NCBI RefSeq assembly: GCF_020510525.1
Contig: NZ_CP075188.1
Coordinates: 1,116,001 to 1,180,000, forward strand
DNA from: Quatrionicoccus australiensis
Lineage (GTDB): Bacteria; Pseudomonadota; Gammaproteobacteria; Burkholderiales; Rhodocyclaceae
DNA: 64,000 nt
Reading direction: 5' to 3'
Shown here: piece by piece, positions 8,208 to 18,800 of the stretch
How positions within the stretch are numbered: the first letter of the stretch is position 1
How the letters are laid out: every line of letters begins with the position of its first letter
Position numbers and translations under genes: made by a program
Notes under the pieces: generated by a model
Databases searched by the model: none
The model's input: only the letters and a program-made list of their open reading frames with translations
Told to the model about the DNA's origin: nothing

Positions 8208-9155
8208 TTAAACCACGGCGCCTTCTTCGTTGGCGCCTTCGACGACTTTCTTCTGCTTGGCGATGAACTGTTCGCGCGAGACGCCCAGCCACATGACCAG
8301 CGGGCTGGCGACCAGCACTGAGGAGTAGATGCCGAAGCAGATGCCGATGGTCAGCGCCATGGCGAAGTAGTGCAGGGTTTCGCCGCCGAAGATCAGCATC
8401 GAGAGCACCATCATCTGCGTCGAGCCATGGGTGATGATCGTCCGGCTGATCGTGCTGGTGATGGCATGATCGAGCACTTCCGGCGTCGACATGCCGCGGA
8501 CCTTCTTGAAGGTTTCGCGCACGCGGTCGAAGACGACCACCGACTCATTGACGGAGTAGCCGAGCACGGCAAGGATGGCGGCCAGCACCGACAGCGAGAA
8601 CTCCCACTGGAAGAAGGCGAAGAAGCCGAGAATGATCACCACGTCGTGCAGGTTGGCGATGATGGCCGAGACCGAGAAACGCCATTCGAAGCGGAACGCC
8701 AGGTAGATGACGATGCCGATCACGACCAGCAGCAAGGCCATGGCGCCATTTTCGGCGAGTTCCTTGCCGACCTGCGGGCCGACGAACTCGACGCGGCGCA
8801 GTTGGGCACCCGGCGCATCGGCTGCGAGCGACTTCATCACGGCTTCACCGAGCTGGTTGCTGTTCTGCTCGCCCTTGAGCGGCAGACGGATCATGACGTC
8901 CTGCGACGAACCGAAGTTCTGCACGGCGTAATCGCTGAACCCCGCCTTGCCCAGCGCATTGCGCACCTTTTCCAGGTCGGCGGTCTGTTCGTAGTGGGTT
9001 TCGATCAGCGTACCGCCGGTGAATTCGACCGACAGGTGCAGCCCCTTGGTGAACAGGAAGACGACGGCGAGGATGAAGGTGACCAGCGAGATGACGTTGA
9101 ACGTCAGCGCGTGGCGCATGAAGGGAATGTCTTTGTGGATGCGGAAAAATTCCAT
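8208..9155 (-). CDS. secF: Protein translocase subunit SecF
   Basis: A 315-residue membrane protein of the RND-like SecDF complex, which uses the proton-motive force to pull secreted proteins through the SecYEG channel. The start is the ATG at 9155 (MEFFRIHKDIPFMRHA), which has AAGGAG 9-10 nt upstream; a longer frame upstream would run into secD. It shows one N-terminal helix, a periplasmic domain with VEFTGGTLIE, then five more helices including GYSVNESVVVFDRVRE and SRTIITHGSTQMMVL. It lies 11 bp downstream of secD in the same operon. Confidence 0.97.
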   Translation of the reverse strand: MEFFRIHKDIPFMRHALTFNVISLVTFILAVVFLFTKGLHLSVEFTGGTLIETHYEQTADLEKVRNALGKAGFSDYAVQNFGSSQDVMIRLPLKGEQNSNQLGEAVMKSLAADAPGAQLRRVEFVGPQVGKELAENGAMALLLVVIGIVIYLAFRFEWRFSVSAIIANLHDVVIILGFFAFFQWEFSLSVLAAILAVLGYSVNESVVVFDRVRETFKKVRGMSTPEVLDHAITSTISRTIITHGSTQMMVLSMLIFGGETLHYFAMALTIGICFGIYSSVLVASPLVMWLGVSREQFIAKQKKVVEGANEEGAVV

Positions 9156-9166
9156 GTCCGTTCTCC

Positions 9167-11044
9167 TTATTTCTGACCGTCGGTCGTGGCGGCAGCGGGT
9201 TTCCAGAGCTGGCCGATGGCAACCTTGGTCAGCTTCTTCTGGCGGCCGTAGATCAGATTGACCAGGGCGCGGGAAACGACGACCGAAGAGAAGATCGAGG
9301 TCAGGATGCCGAGACAATGCACGACGGCGAAGCCGCGCACCGGGCCGGAGCCGAAGATGAGCAGCATCAGGCCGACGATCAGCGTCGTTACGTTGGAGTC
9401 GAGAATGGTCCCGAAAGCACGTTCGTAGCCTTCCGAGATGGCACCTTGCGGCGGCATGCCGCTACGCAGTTCTTCGCGGATCCGTTCGTTGATCAGCACG
9501 TTCGAGTCGATGGCCATGCCCAGCGCCAGTGCGATGGCGGCAATGCCGGGCAGGGTCAGCGTCGCCTGCAGCAGCGAAAGCAGGGCGATCAGGAAGAGCA
9601 GGTTGGCGCCGAGTGCAACGACGGAAACCACGCCGAAGACCTGGTAGTACACGATCATGAACAGCGCGATTGCGGCAAAACCCCAGAGCGTCGAATGGAA
9701 GCCCTTCTGGATGTTGTCGGCACCGAGCGACGGGCCGATCGTGCGTTCCTCGATGATGTCCATCGGTGCGGCCAGCGAACCGGCGCGCAGCAGCAGGGCG
9801 GTGTCGTTGGCTTCGCTGGTGGTCATGCGGCCGGAAATCTGGACGCGGCCGCCGCCGATTTCGGTGCGGATGACCGGCGCGGTGACGACTTCGCCCTTGC
9901 CCTTTTCGATGAGCAGGATGGCCATGCGCTTGCCGACGTTTTCGCGCGTGATGTCGCGGAAGATGCGGGCACCGGCCGAGTCCAGCGTCAGATGCACGGC
10001 GGCTTCCTGGGTCTGGTTGTCGAAACCGGGCTGGGCGTCGGTCAGGCGGTCGCCGGTCAGGACGACCTGCTTCTTGACCAGCAGCGGCTGGCCGCCACGC
10101 TCGTTATAGACCTCGGTGCCGAAAGGCGGATTGCCGGCCAGCGCGGCTTCCAGGCCACCTGGTGCATCGTCCACCATGCGGATTTCGAGGGTCGCGGTAC
10201 GGCCGAGAATGTCCTTGGCCTTGGCGGTATCCTGCACGCCCGGCAGCTGAACGACGATGCGATCGGCGCCTTGCTGCTGGATCACCGGTTCGGCAACGCC
10301 GAGTTCGTTGATCCGGTTGTGCAGGGTGGTGATGTTCTGTTTCAGCGCGAATTCGCCGATCTTCTGCTGTGCCTGCGGCTTGAGCGTCGCAATCAGCTTG
10401 AAGTCGCTGCCGTCGGACTGTTCGGCGACCAGCAGGTCCGGCTGGCCGTCGCTGATCACGTTGCGTGCCTTGTCGCGGGTTTCGACTTCGCGGAACTTGA
10501 CGACCAGACGGTCGCCTTCGCGGCTGATGCCGGCGTGACGCAGGTTCTTGTCGCGCAGCAGGGTGCGCAGGTCGCCGGCGGTCGAGTCGAGGCGCTTGGT
10601 CAGCGCGCCCTTCATGTCCACCTGGAGCAGGAAGTGCACGCCGCCGCGCAGGTCGAGGCCGAGATACATCGGCAGCGAGTGCATGGCGGTCAACCATTGC
10701 GGCGAGGCCGAAAGCAGGTTGAGGGCGACGACGTATTTCGGATCGGCCGGGTCAGGATTGAAGGCTTTTTCCAGGACGTCCTTGGCCTTCAACTGGGTGT
10801 CGGTGTCCTTGAAACGGGTCTTGACGCCGTTCAGGTCGAGCAGGATGCCGTCGTTGGCAACGCCGGCGGCGCTCAGGGCTTCTTCGAGGCGGGCCTTGGT
10901 CTTGTCATCGATCTTGATGGTGACCTTGGCGCTCGAAACCTGCACGGCCGGCGACTCGCCGAAGAAATTGGGCAGGGTGTAGATGAAACCAAGCACCAGC
11001 GCGATGGCGACGGTGATGTACTTCCAGAGAGGATAGCGATTCAT
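9167..11044 (-). CDS. secD: Protein translocase subunit SecD
   Basis: A 625-residue partner of SecF. The N-terminal helix (about residues 8-25) is followed by a large periplasmic P1 region. The D1 motif GLDLRGGVHFLLQVD lies at about residues 129-143. A block of membrane helices in the last ~190 residues contains GMAIDSNVLINERIREELR and the TLIVGLMLLIFGSGPVRGFA helix. Length and motif order are normal for a betaproteobacterial SecD. It follows yajC after a 49-bp gap that contains a stem-loop, and precedes secF by 11 bp. Confidence 0.97.
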   Translation of the reverse strand: MNRYPLWKYITVAIALVLGFIYTLPNFFGESPAVQVSSAKVTIKIDDKTKARLEEALSAAGVANDGILLDLNGVKTRFKDTDTQLKAKDVLEKAFNPDPADPKYVVALNLLSASPQWLTAMHSLPMYLGLDLRGGVHFLLQVDMKGALTKRLDSTAGDLRTLLRDKNLRHAGISREGDRLVVKFREVETRDKARNVISDGQPDLLVAEQSDGSDFKLIATLKPQAQQKIGEFALKQNITTLHNRINELGVAEPVIQQQGADRIVVQLPGVQDTAKAKDILGRTATLEIRMVDDAPGGLEAALAGNPPFGTEVYNERGGQPLLVKKQVVLTGDRLTDAQPGFDNQTQEAAVHLTLDSAGARIFRDITRENVGKRMAILLIEKGKGEVVTAPVIRTEIGGGRVQISGRMTTSEANDTALLLRAGSLAAPMDIIEERTIGPSLGADNIQKGFHSTLWGFAAIALFMIVYYQVFGVVSVVALGANLLFLIALLSLLQATLTLPGIAAIALALGMAIDSNVLINERIREELRSGMPPQGAISEGYERAFGTILDSNVTTLIVGLMLLIFGSGPVRGFAVVHCLGILTSIFSSVVVSRALVNLIYGRQKKLTKVAIGQLWKPAAATTDGQK

Positions 11045-11061
11045 GGTGGCTTTAAAGCGAA

Positions 11062-11083
11062 AAGGCGGCCAGCGGCCGCCTTT
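11062..11083 (-). terminator. Stem-loop between yajC and secD (attenuator-like)
   Basis: An 8-bp GC-rich stem (AGGCGGCC/GGCCGCCT) with a 3-nt loop lies in the yajC-secD gap. Read on the minus strand it is followed by TTTT, and on the plus strand by TTTTTT. It may lower the flow of transcription from yajC into secDF or act as a processing or stability element. Confidence 0.55.
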
Positions 11084-11093
11084 TTTGGGGTGA

Positions 11094-11417
11094 TTACAGC
11101 GACTTCAGCGTGCCCTTCGGCAGAACCAGGCCGATGGCCGGTTTTTGCACGACGACTTCGGTACCTTCGGCAACTTCGAGAGTCACGTAGTTGTCGCCAA
11201 CCTTGACGATCTTGCCAACCAGGCCGCCGCCCGTGACGACTTCGTCACCCTTGGCCAGTGCATCGATCAGGGCCTTGTGTTCCTTGGCCTTCTTCATCTG
11301 CGGACGGATGAAGAGCAGCCACATGGCGGCCACCATGATGAGCAGCGGGAGGTACTGCATCAGGCCGCCGGTCGGGTCGTTGGCGGCAGCGGTCTGGGCG
11401 TGGGCAAGACTAATCAT
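11094..11417 (-). CDS. yajC: Preprotein translocase subunit YajC
   Basis: A 107-residue SecDF accessory subunit. One membrane helix (about residues 20-40) contains the family signature LPLLIMVAAMWLLFIRPQMK. A small basic/acidic cytoplasmic domain follows (KGDEVVTGGGLVGKIVKVGDNYVTLEV). It sits between tgt and secD, the conserved position in proteobacteria. Confidence 0.97.
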   Translation of the reverse strand: MISLAHAQTAAANDPTGGLMQYLPLLIMVAAMWLLFIRPQMKKAKEHKALIDALAKGDEVVTGGGLVGKIVKVGDNYVTLEVAEGTEVVVQKPAIGLVLPKGTLKSL

Positions 11418-11459
11418 TGGTCAAACTCCTGGATGCGAAAAAACAAAACGTGGATTCTA

Positions 11460-13605
<2,146 letters not shown>

Positions 13606-14001
13606 GGGCAAAATCCGTATTCCTGAATGATGACGGCGCCCACAGGGAGCGCCGCTGGCGGATGGCGCCATCTGGCGCCGGCATTGGCTGGAAATGAACG
13701 GCATCAACGAGTTGGTGTGTCGCTCAATCAAGCGGGGCGAATATTACCATCCGCAGGCTTCCCCGGTCTCGCTCCCGGTAAAACGCCTGTTCGGAATGCG
13801 TTTACTGCCTGCGGCATGTCCATCCCGGCCGGAAGGTCGATTGCCGCCGGCATTCATCGTCCGGGTGAAGTGGGCGAACGGGTTTCATGAATCCGGAGGC
13901 TCAATAAAGCCAATTAATTGATTTATTTGTGTTTCGCTGACAACCAAATCGAAATTGCTGCGTTAAGCATGCATTGAGTACGTATTTGCAAGGGAATCGA
14001 A
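13606..14001. other. Divergent intergenic region, no gene supported
   Basis: A 396-bp gap between queA and a small exported protein gene. Two short plus-strand frames (about 75 and 87 codons, between 13627 and 13921) have no recognisable features or good ribosome sites. A 12-bp palindrome GATGGCGCCATC lies at 13661-13672. The last 100 bp are AT-rich, consistent with promoters for the gene at 14002, but no clean -35/-10 pair could be fixed. Confidence 0.5.
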
Positions 14002-14616
14002 GTGCGCTGGATAGCAATCGCATTGGCTGCAGCATTGGTTTCAGGGGGGGGCGGTGCCGCCGAACCTGAAGTAACGGCTGTGCCCGCAGCAGAGGTCGTA
14101 ACGACAGTGATCGATTACGCCCAGACCGCACGTGCGACAGTTGATATTGCGCAAGTTGCCGCAGCGAGCAGTCTTCCTCAAATTACGCCACAAAAAGTGG
14201 CAAAGCTTGAGAAAAAGGGCACGATCAAGAAATCGATGCTCTCCAGAAGTGCCCGCAGCCAGATGAGCTTGTTGAGCACGAAAGCCATGCCTGAACTGGC
14301 CGCCTCGTTCAAATTCATCGACGATGGCGATGACGATGAGGGCGCCGATGATCTTGACCTGCATCGTTCATTCAGCCGCCCGAAGCTGGCCGGTTCGGAA
14401 GATCAGGATGATGAGCAGATTGCTTATCCGGCCATTTCGGAAACCGCCAAGCTCAGACTGTTCCTTGCGCGCATGAAGGCGGTCGAAGCCCACAAGATGG
14501 CTAATGTTGCCGGCATCGATGAGCAGGCAGCCGAAGATGTTTCCGACGCGGTGAAGCTCAGGTTGCTGATTGCCCGGACAAAAGCCGTTCAGGCGCATGA
14601 GCGGAAGTTCTCTTAA
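14002..14616 (+). CDS. Exported protein of unknown function with duplicated helical motif
   Basis: A 204-residue protein that I do not recognise. The GTG start at 14002 follows AAGGGA by 7 nt. The N-terminus (WIAIALAAALVSGGGGAA) is a signal-peptide-like segment. The middle has an acidic patch (DDGDDDEGADDLDL, residues 107-120). Near the C-terminus two 20-residue segments, 146-165 and 181-200, share about 12 identical positions around KLRL..AR.KAV.AH, predicted as amphipathic helices. It is followed by its own terminator (14680-14713), so it is probably a single-gene transcript. It may be a small periplasmic protein. Confidence 0.65.
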   Translation: MRWIAIALAAALVSGGGGAAEPEVTAVPAAEVVTTVIDYAQTARATVDIAQVAAASSLPQITPQKVAKLEKKGTIKKSMLSRSARSQMSLLSTKAMPELAASFKFIDDGDDDEGADDLDLHRSFSRPKLAGSEDQDDEQIAYPAISETAKLRLFLARMKAVEAHKMANVAGIDEQAAEDVSDAVKLRLLIARTKAVQAHERKFS

Positions 14617-14679
14617 GGTTCGACGCCCGCTGTCGTCGCCCATCCCGCGAGTCTGATCGCGCGGGCTGAATTCCAGAAA

Positions 14680-14713
14680 GCCGGATCCTCGTTGCCGAGG
14701 AGCCGGTTTTTTA
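14680..14713 (+). terminator. Terminator after the small exported protein
   Basis: An imperfect GC-rich stem (CCGG..CCTCG / CGAGG.GCCGG) is followed by TTTTTT, about 65 bp past the stop at 14616. A second small inverted repeat, CCCGCG/CGCGGG, precedes it near 14645-14665. Confidence 0.7.
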
Positions 14714-14726
14714 TTGCGGAAAAACC

Positions 14727-14754
14727 AACAAAAAACCCGCACAGAGGCGGGTTT
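14727..14754 (-). terminator. Terminator after tRNA-Leu
   Basis: The 8-bp stem AAACCCGC/GCGGGTTT has a 6-nt loop. Read on the minus strand it is followed by TTTTTTG. It lies about 35 bp past the tRNA 3' end. Confidence 0.8.
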
Positions 14755-14788
14755 GATGGACTTGCTTGGACTGCTTTAACCAGCTAAC

Positions 14789-14873
14789 TGGTGCCCCGAG
14801 CCAGACTCGAACTGGCACACCTTTCGGCGGCGGATTTTGAATCCGCTGCGTCTACCGATTCCGCCATCGGGGC
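14789..14873 (-). tRNA. tRNA-Leu (CAA anticodon)
   Basis: An 85-nt class II tRNA. The acceptor stem GCCCCGA pairs with TCGGGGC, and the 3' CCA is encoded. The anticodon stem GCGGA/TCCGC encloses the loop TTCAAAA, so the anticodon is CAA, reading UUG. A long variable arm (CCGCCGAAAGGTGT region) and the TTCGAGT T-loop are present. It lies 25 bp downstream of the Rap1a-like gene on the same strand and has its own terminator. Confidence 0.97.
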
Positions 14874-14898
14874 GAATGGAGGCCGGATTATCCATGAA

Positions 14899-15300
14899 TC
14901 ACTTCTTCGTTTCAAGTGAATCAGGACAGGAGAAGGATTTAGCCAGGGCGCTGGCGACCAGCATGGCGGTGTTGCCGCCCGGTTTTGGCGGCAGGTGTTC
15001 GAGGTGGGCGAGCACGGCGCGGACCAGGCGCGGCGTCAGATCGGCGTCGTTCGGCAGGCAGAAGGCGTTGATCTTGAGGCCGATTTTTTCGGCGAGATAG
15101 TCGCTGATGGCGTAACCGTCGGCAAAGCCGGCGACGTAGGAAATGCAGCGGGCACTGCGTACCGACTGGTAAGGGTCGGTCGTTTTCTTCTGGGCATAAA
15201 AGTCGTCGGCAGCCTGACAGTCGTCGCGTAGTTCATCGATCGAGTAGGCGTGGGCTGACGCGGCACAGCAGAGAGCGAGCAGGCAGAAGAGTTTTTTCAT
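14899..15300 (-). CDS. Rap1a/Tai-type immunity-like exported protein
   Basis: A 133-residue protein with a classical signal peptide (MKKLFCLLALCCAASAHA). The mature part resembles the Rap1a/Tai fold. It has spaced cysteines, a central YVAGFADGY segment, FCLPNDADLTPRLVRAVLAHLE, and a C-terminal ALAKSFSC. Family members neutralise periplasmic type VI amidase effectors (Ssp/Tae4 type), but many stand-alone copies have no known role. No effector or type VI gene is present here. The gene overlaps the SUMT gene by ATGA and is followed at once by tRNA-Leu. The family call rests on pattern memory and is moderately sure. Confidence 0.65.
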   Translation of the reverse strand: MKKLFCLLALCCAASAHAYSIDELRDDCQAADDFYAQKKTTDPYQSVRSARCISYVAGFADGYAISDYLAEKIGLKINAFCLPNDADLTPRLVRAVLAHLEHLPPKPGGNTAMLVASALAKSFSCPDSLETKK

Positions 15301-16061
15301 GATTTTTCGAACCAGTTGAGCTTGTCATGCAGGTTGACGACGCTGCCGACGACGATCAGCGCCGGCGGCTTGATGCCGGATTCGGCTATGCGCTGCGGCA
15401 GGGTGCCGAGTGTGGCGAGCAGGGTTTGCTGTTCGGGCAGGGTGCCCTTGCGGATGACAGCGGCCGGTGTCAGTGACGGCAGACCGTGCGCGATCATCTG
15501 CTGGCAGATTTGTTCGGCGGCACCGATGCCCATGTAGAAAACCACGGTCTGGCCGGGGCGGGCCAGTGCCGGCCAGTCGAGATTGACGCTGCCATCCTTG
15601 AGGTGGCCGGTGACGAAGGTGACCGACTGGGCGTGCTCGCGATGCGTCAGCGGGAAGCCGGCATAGGCGGCGCAGCCGGCCGCAGCGGTGACGCCGGGGA
15701 CGACCTCGAAGGGAACGCCGGAGGCCTGGAGAATTTCAAGTTCTTCGCCGCCGCGTCCGAAGATGAACGGGTCGCCGCCTTTCAGCCTGACCACGGCGAG
15801 GCCTTCTGCTGCCAGTTCGACGAGCAGCTGGTTGATCTCTTCCTGCTTCAGGGTGTGCCGGGAGGCCTTCTTGCCAACGTAGATGTGACGGCTGTGGGCC
15901 GGAAAGAGCGCGCGCACGCCTTCGCCGACCAGATGGTCATAGACGATGGCATCGGCACTGGCGATCAGGCGGGCCGCCTTGACAGTCAGCAGGTCGGCAT
16001 CGCCGGGGCCGGCGCCGACTAGCCAGACCTTGCCGGTGGAGAGGGTTGCGTTGTCGTTCAT
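15297..16061 (-). CDS. cobA: Uroporphyrinogen-III C-methyltransferase (SUMT)
   Basis: A 254-residue enzyme that methylates uroporphyrinogen III at C2 and C7 to give precorrin-2, the branch point to siroheme, cobalamin and heme d1. It shows the N-terminal VGAGPGDADLLTVKA loop, the VRLKGGDPFIFGRGGEE motif, PGVTAAAGCAAYAGFPLTHR and the VFYMG AdoMet-binding strand. It is a single-domain form without the CysG dehydrogenase/chelatase part. It lies downstream of the cyanophycin genes, separated by a long hairpin, and overlaps the Rap1a-like gene. Confidence 0.95.
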   Translation of the reverse strand: MNDNATLSTGKVWLVGAGPGDADLLTVKAARLIASADAIVYDHLVGEGVRALFPAHSRHIYVGKKASRHTLKQEEINQLLVELAAEGLAVVRLKGGDPFIFGRGGEELEILQASGVPFEVVPGVTAAAGCAAYAGFPLTHREHAQSVTFVTGHLKDGSVNLDWPALARPGQTVVFYMGIGAAEQICQQMIAHGLPSLTPAAVIRKGTLPEQQTLLATLGTLPQRIAESGIKPPALIVVGSVVNLHDKLNWFEKS

Positions 16062-16099
16062 GGTGGTTTCCGGCAGTGGCTTGTATGCTGGGAGGCTGG

Positions 16100-16140
16100 C
16101 GGTCGACCGGGGAAAAATGCTGTTTTTCGCCGGTCGACCG
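16100..16140. repeat. 41-nt near-perfect hairpin between cphA and cobA
   Basis: Eleven bases (16100-16110) pair perfectly with 16130-16140, both arms containing the palindrome GGTCGACC. After one mismatch, GAAAAA (112-117) pairs with TTTTTC (123-128) around a 5-nt loop. It lies between the cphA stop and the cobA start on the minus strand. It could be an RNA structure that processes or attenuates the transcript, or a small mobile-type palindrome. Confidence 0.6.
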
Positions 16141-16149
16141 ATAAAAGGA

Positions 16150-16191
16150 AAGGGCTGCCGCCTGGTGCGCGTACACCTTGCAGCAGCCCGT
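16150..16191 (-). terminator. Possible terminator after cphA
   Basis: GGGCTGC/GCAGCCC stem arms (16152-16158 and 16183-16189) enclose an inner GGTG/CACC stem. On the minus strand the structure is followed by TTTCCTTTTATC, a weak interrupted U-tract. It lies 20-60 bp past the cphA stop. Confidence 0.5.
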
Positions 16192-16211
16192 GGCGCATGT
16201 TGCTTGTCGCT

Positions 16212-18785
16212 TTAGCCGGCTTCGCTGATCCGTTTGGCGATATGGGCGAGTGCCTCGTCGACCTGGTCGATCAGGATCAGGCAGAGGTCGCCCGGACGCA
16301 GGCGCTCCAGTGCCGTATCGATGGCCAGGAACTCGCCGGTGATCGCATCGATATGCTTGGTGCGGCTGGCATTGGCCAGGCCTTCACGCAGCAGGCCGAT
16401 GACTTCGCCATCTTCGCGGCCGCGCTGGCAGGCATCCTGGTAGAGGATGACGTCGTCGAAGGCTTCGCCGAGGATTTCGGTCTGCTGCCGGATATCGTCG
16501 TCGCGCCGGTCGCCGGCGCCACTGATCACCACCGAGCGACGCACCGCCGGCATGTTGGCGATGCCGCCGACCAGCGCCTGGATGGCATCCGGATTGTGGC
16601 CATAGTCGGCAATCAGCGTCGCACCCTTGTAGTCGAAGACGTTGAAACGACCGGGGGCGGTTGCTGCGTCGCTGACAAAGTTGGCCAGTGCCTTTTCGAT
16701 CACGTCCCAGGCGTAGTCGAGCGCCCAGCCGGTGCCGATGGCCGCCATGGCGTTCTCGACCTGGAAGCCGATCGTGCCGTTGCGGGTGAGCGGAATGTTG
16801 GCGAACGGGATGCGGTGTTTCTTGCGGCCTTCGCCGCAGATGATCGCATCGCGTTCGGCGTAGATCACCCGGCGGCCCTGGGCGCGGTGCGTGGCGAGTA
16901 CCGGGTTCATGCGGTCGCGGGCAAAGTAGATGATGTCGCCGTGGCAATGGTGAGCCATGGCGGCAACCACCGGGTCGGCGGCGTTGAGCACGGCGGTACC
17001 ATCCGGTGCCACGTTTTCGACGATGACCCTTTTGACCACCGCCAGCTCGTCGACCGTCGTGATGTAGTTGAGACCGAGGTGGTCGCCGAGACCGATGTTG
17101 GTGATCACGGCCACATCGCACATGTCGAAGCCGAGACCTTCACGCAGTACGCCGCCACGGGCGGTTTCGAACACGGCAGCGTCGACGTCCGGATGCAGCA
17201 GCACGTTGCGCGCGCTGCGCGGGCCGGAGCAGTCGCCGTCGTCGGTACGGCGGCCTTCGATGTAAACACCGTCGGTGCTGGTCATGCCGACGCGCAGGTT
17301 GTTGGCTTCGAAGATGCGGCCGATCAGGCGGCTGGTCGTTGTCTTGCCGTTGGTGCCGGCGATCGCGACGACCGGGATGCGGGCGTTGTCGCCGTCCGGG
17401 AACATCATGCCGACAATCGCTTCGCCGACGGCGCGGCCCTTGCCGAAAGACGGGTCGAGGTGCATGCGCAGGCCGGGGGCGGCGTTGCATTCGACAATGC
17501 CGCCGCCCTGTTCTTCGAGCGGCTTGTGCATGGTGTCGCAGACGACGTCGATGCCGCAGATGTCGAGGCCGACCGTCTGCGCGGCAGCGATGGCGGCAGC
17601 AGCGAGTTCCGGATGCACGTCGTCGGTGACGTCGGTGGCGGTGCCGCCGGTCGACAGGTTGGCATTGTTGCGCAGCACGACACGCACGCCGCGGCCGGGC
17701 ACGGAGTCGGCTGTATAGCCTTGCTCTTCGAGGCGGGCGATGGCGATTGCGTCAAAACGGATCTTGGTCAGCGAGGTGGCGTGACCGTCGGAACGGCGCG
17801 GATCGCTGTTCACGATGTCGACCAGCTCGCGCACGGTGTGTGTGCCGTCGCCGATGACCAGCGGCGGATCACGCCGGGCGGCAGCGATCAGCTTGTCGCC
17901 GATGACCAGCAGGCGCCAGTCGTGGCCGGGCAGGAATTTCTCGACCATGATGTCGTCGAAGAAGCTGACGGCGACCTGGTAAGCCTTGCGGACTTGTTCT
18001 TCGGTGGTCAGGTTGACCGAGATGCCCTTGCCCTGATTGCCGTCCTGCGGCTTGACGACGACCGGCAGGCCGACTTCCTGGGCGGCAACCCAGGCGTCGT
18101 CCTCATCCTCGACCGGGCGGCCGTAGGGAACGGCAACGCCGGCGGCATGCAGCAGCTTCTTGGTCAGTTCCTTGTCCTGGGCGATGGCTTCGGCGATGGC
18201 GCTGGTGAAGCTGGTTTCGGCGGCCTGGATACGCTTCTGCTTGGAGCCCCAGCCGAACTGGACGAGGCTGCCCTGGGTCAGGCGGCGGTAGGGAATGCCG
18301 CGCGCCACAGCGGCAGCGACGATGGCACCGGTCGATGGGCCGAGGCGGATATCCTCGTCGAGGTCACGCAATTCCTTGAGCGTGCCTTCAAGATCGAAGG
18401 GCGTGTCAGCGATTGCAGCCAGGCAAAGTTGCTCGGCGCGCTCGAAGGCGAGGCGACCGACTTCTTCTTCGGTGTACTCGACCACGACCTGGTAAACCCC
18501 CTGGTCTACGGTCTGTGCCGTGCGGCTGAAGGTGACCGGGCAGCCGGCCTGGGCCTGCAGGCCGAGAGCGGCGAACTCGAGGGCATGTGCCATCGACACG
18601 GTGTCGAGGTGGTCGGCCGGGATCAGGTCGCCCAGCGCCGGGAAGCGCTCGCGCAGGCGGGCTTCGAAATTGTCCAGATCAGAGATGGCACATTCGGCAC
18701 CTTCACAGGTGACGATGGCCTGGATCGCGGTGTGCCGGCTCCACAGGTTGGGGCCGCGCAGGGCACGAATACGGGAAACGTCCAT
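16212..18785 (-). CDS. cphA: Cyanophycin synthetase, full length
   Basis: An 857-residue ATP-dependent polymerase that builds multi-L-arginyl-poly-L-aspartate (cyanophycin), a nitrogen reserve. Order: an N-terminal domain (about 1-160), an ATP-grasp domain (about 165-480) with VVVKPQDGNQGKGISVNL and GGGIVECNAAPGLRMHLDPS, then a Mur-ligase-like part with the P-loop GTNGKTTT (about residue 470). Its third domain is present (RFNVFDYKGATLIADYGHNPDAIQALV and SGAGDRRDDD). The Mur-like module adds arginine and the ATP-grasp module adds aspartate. It starts 15 bp after the shorter paralogue with AAGGAT upstream. Its N-terminal domain is more divergent than that of its neighbour. Confidence 0.95.
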   Translation of the reverse strand: MDVSRIRALRGPNLWSRHTAIQAIVTCEGAECAISDLDNFEARLRERFPALGDLIPADHLDTVSMAHALEFAALGLQAQAGCPVTFSRTAQTVDQGVYQVVVEYTEEEVGRLAFERAEQLCLAAIADTPFDLEGTLKELRDLDEDIRLGPSTGAIVAAAVARGIPYRRLTQGSLVQFGWGSKQKRIQAAETSFTSAIAEAIAQDKELTKKLLHAAGVAVPYGRPVEDEDDAWVAAQEVGLPVVVKPQDGNQGKGISVNLTTEEQVRKAYQVAVSFFDDIMVEKFLPGHDWRLLVIGDKLIAAARRDPPLVIGDGTHTVRELVDIVNSDPRRSDGHATSLTKIRFDAIAIARLEEQGYTADSVPGRGVRVVLRNNANLSTGGTATDVTDDVHPELAAAAIAAAQTVGLDICGIDVVCDTMHKPLEEQGGGIVECNAAPGLRMHLDPSFGKGRAVGEAIVGMMFPDGDNARIPVVAIAGTNGKTTTSRLIGRIFEANNLRVGMTSTDGVYIEGRRTDDGDCSGPRSARNVLLHPDVDAAVFETARGGVLREGLGFDMCDVAVITNIGLGDHLGLNYITTVDELAVVKRVIVENVAPDGTAVLNAADPVVAAMAHHCHGDIIYFARDRMNPVLATHRAQGRRVIYAERDAIICGEGRKKHRIPFANIPLTRNGTIGFQVENAMAAIGTGWALDYAWDVIEKALANFVSDAATAPGRFNVFDYKGATLIADYGHNPDAIQALVGGIANMPAVRRSVVISGAGDRRDDDIRQQTEILGEAFDDVILYQDACQRGREDGEVIGLLREGLANASRTKHIDAITGEFLAIDTALERLRPGDLCLILIDQVDEALAHIAKRISEAG

Positions 18786-18800
18786 GACGCTAAATCCTTG

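Noticed and set aside
9317-11206. A 629-codon plus-strand frame opposite secD
   Set aside because: Antisense shadow; composition is His/Gln/Asp-rich with no domain, and secD is unmistakable on the other strand.
13627-13921. Short plus-strand frames in the queA upstream gap
   Set aside because: No convincing ribosome site, no hydrophobic or conserved segments, and the two frames overlap each other.
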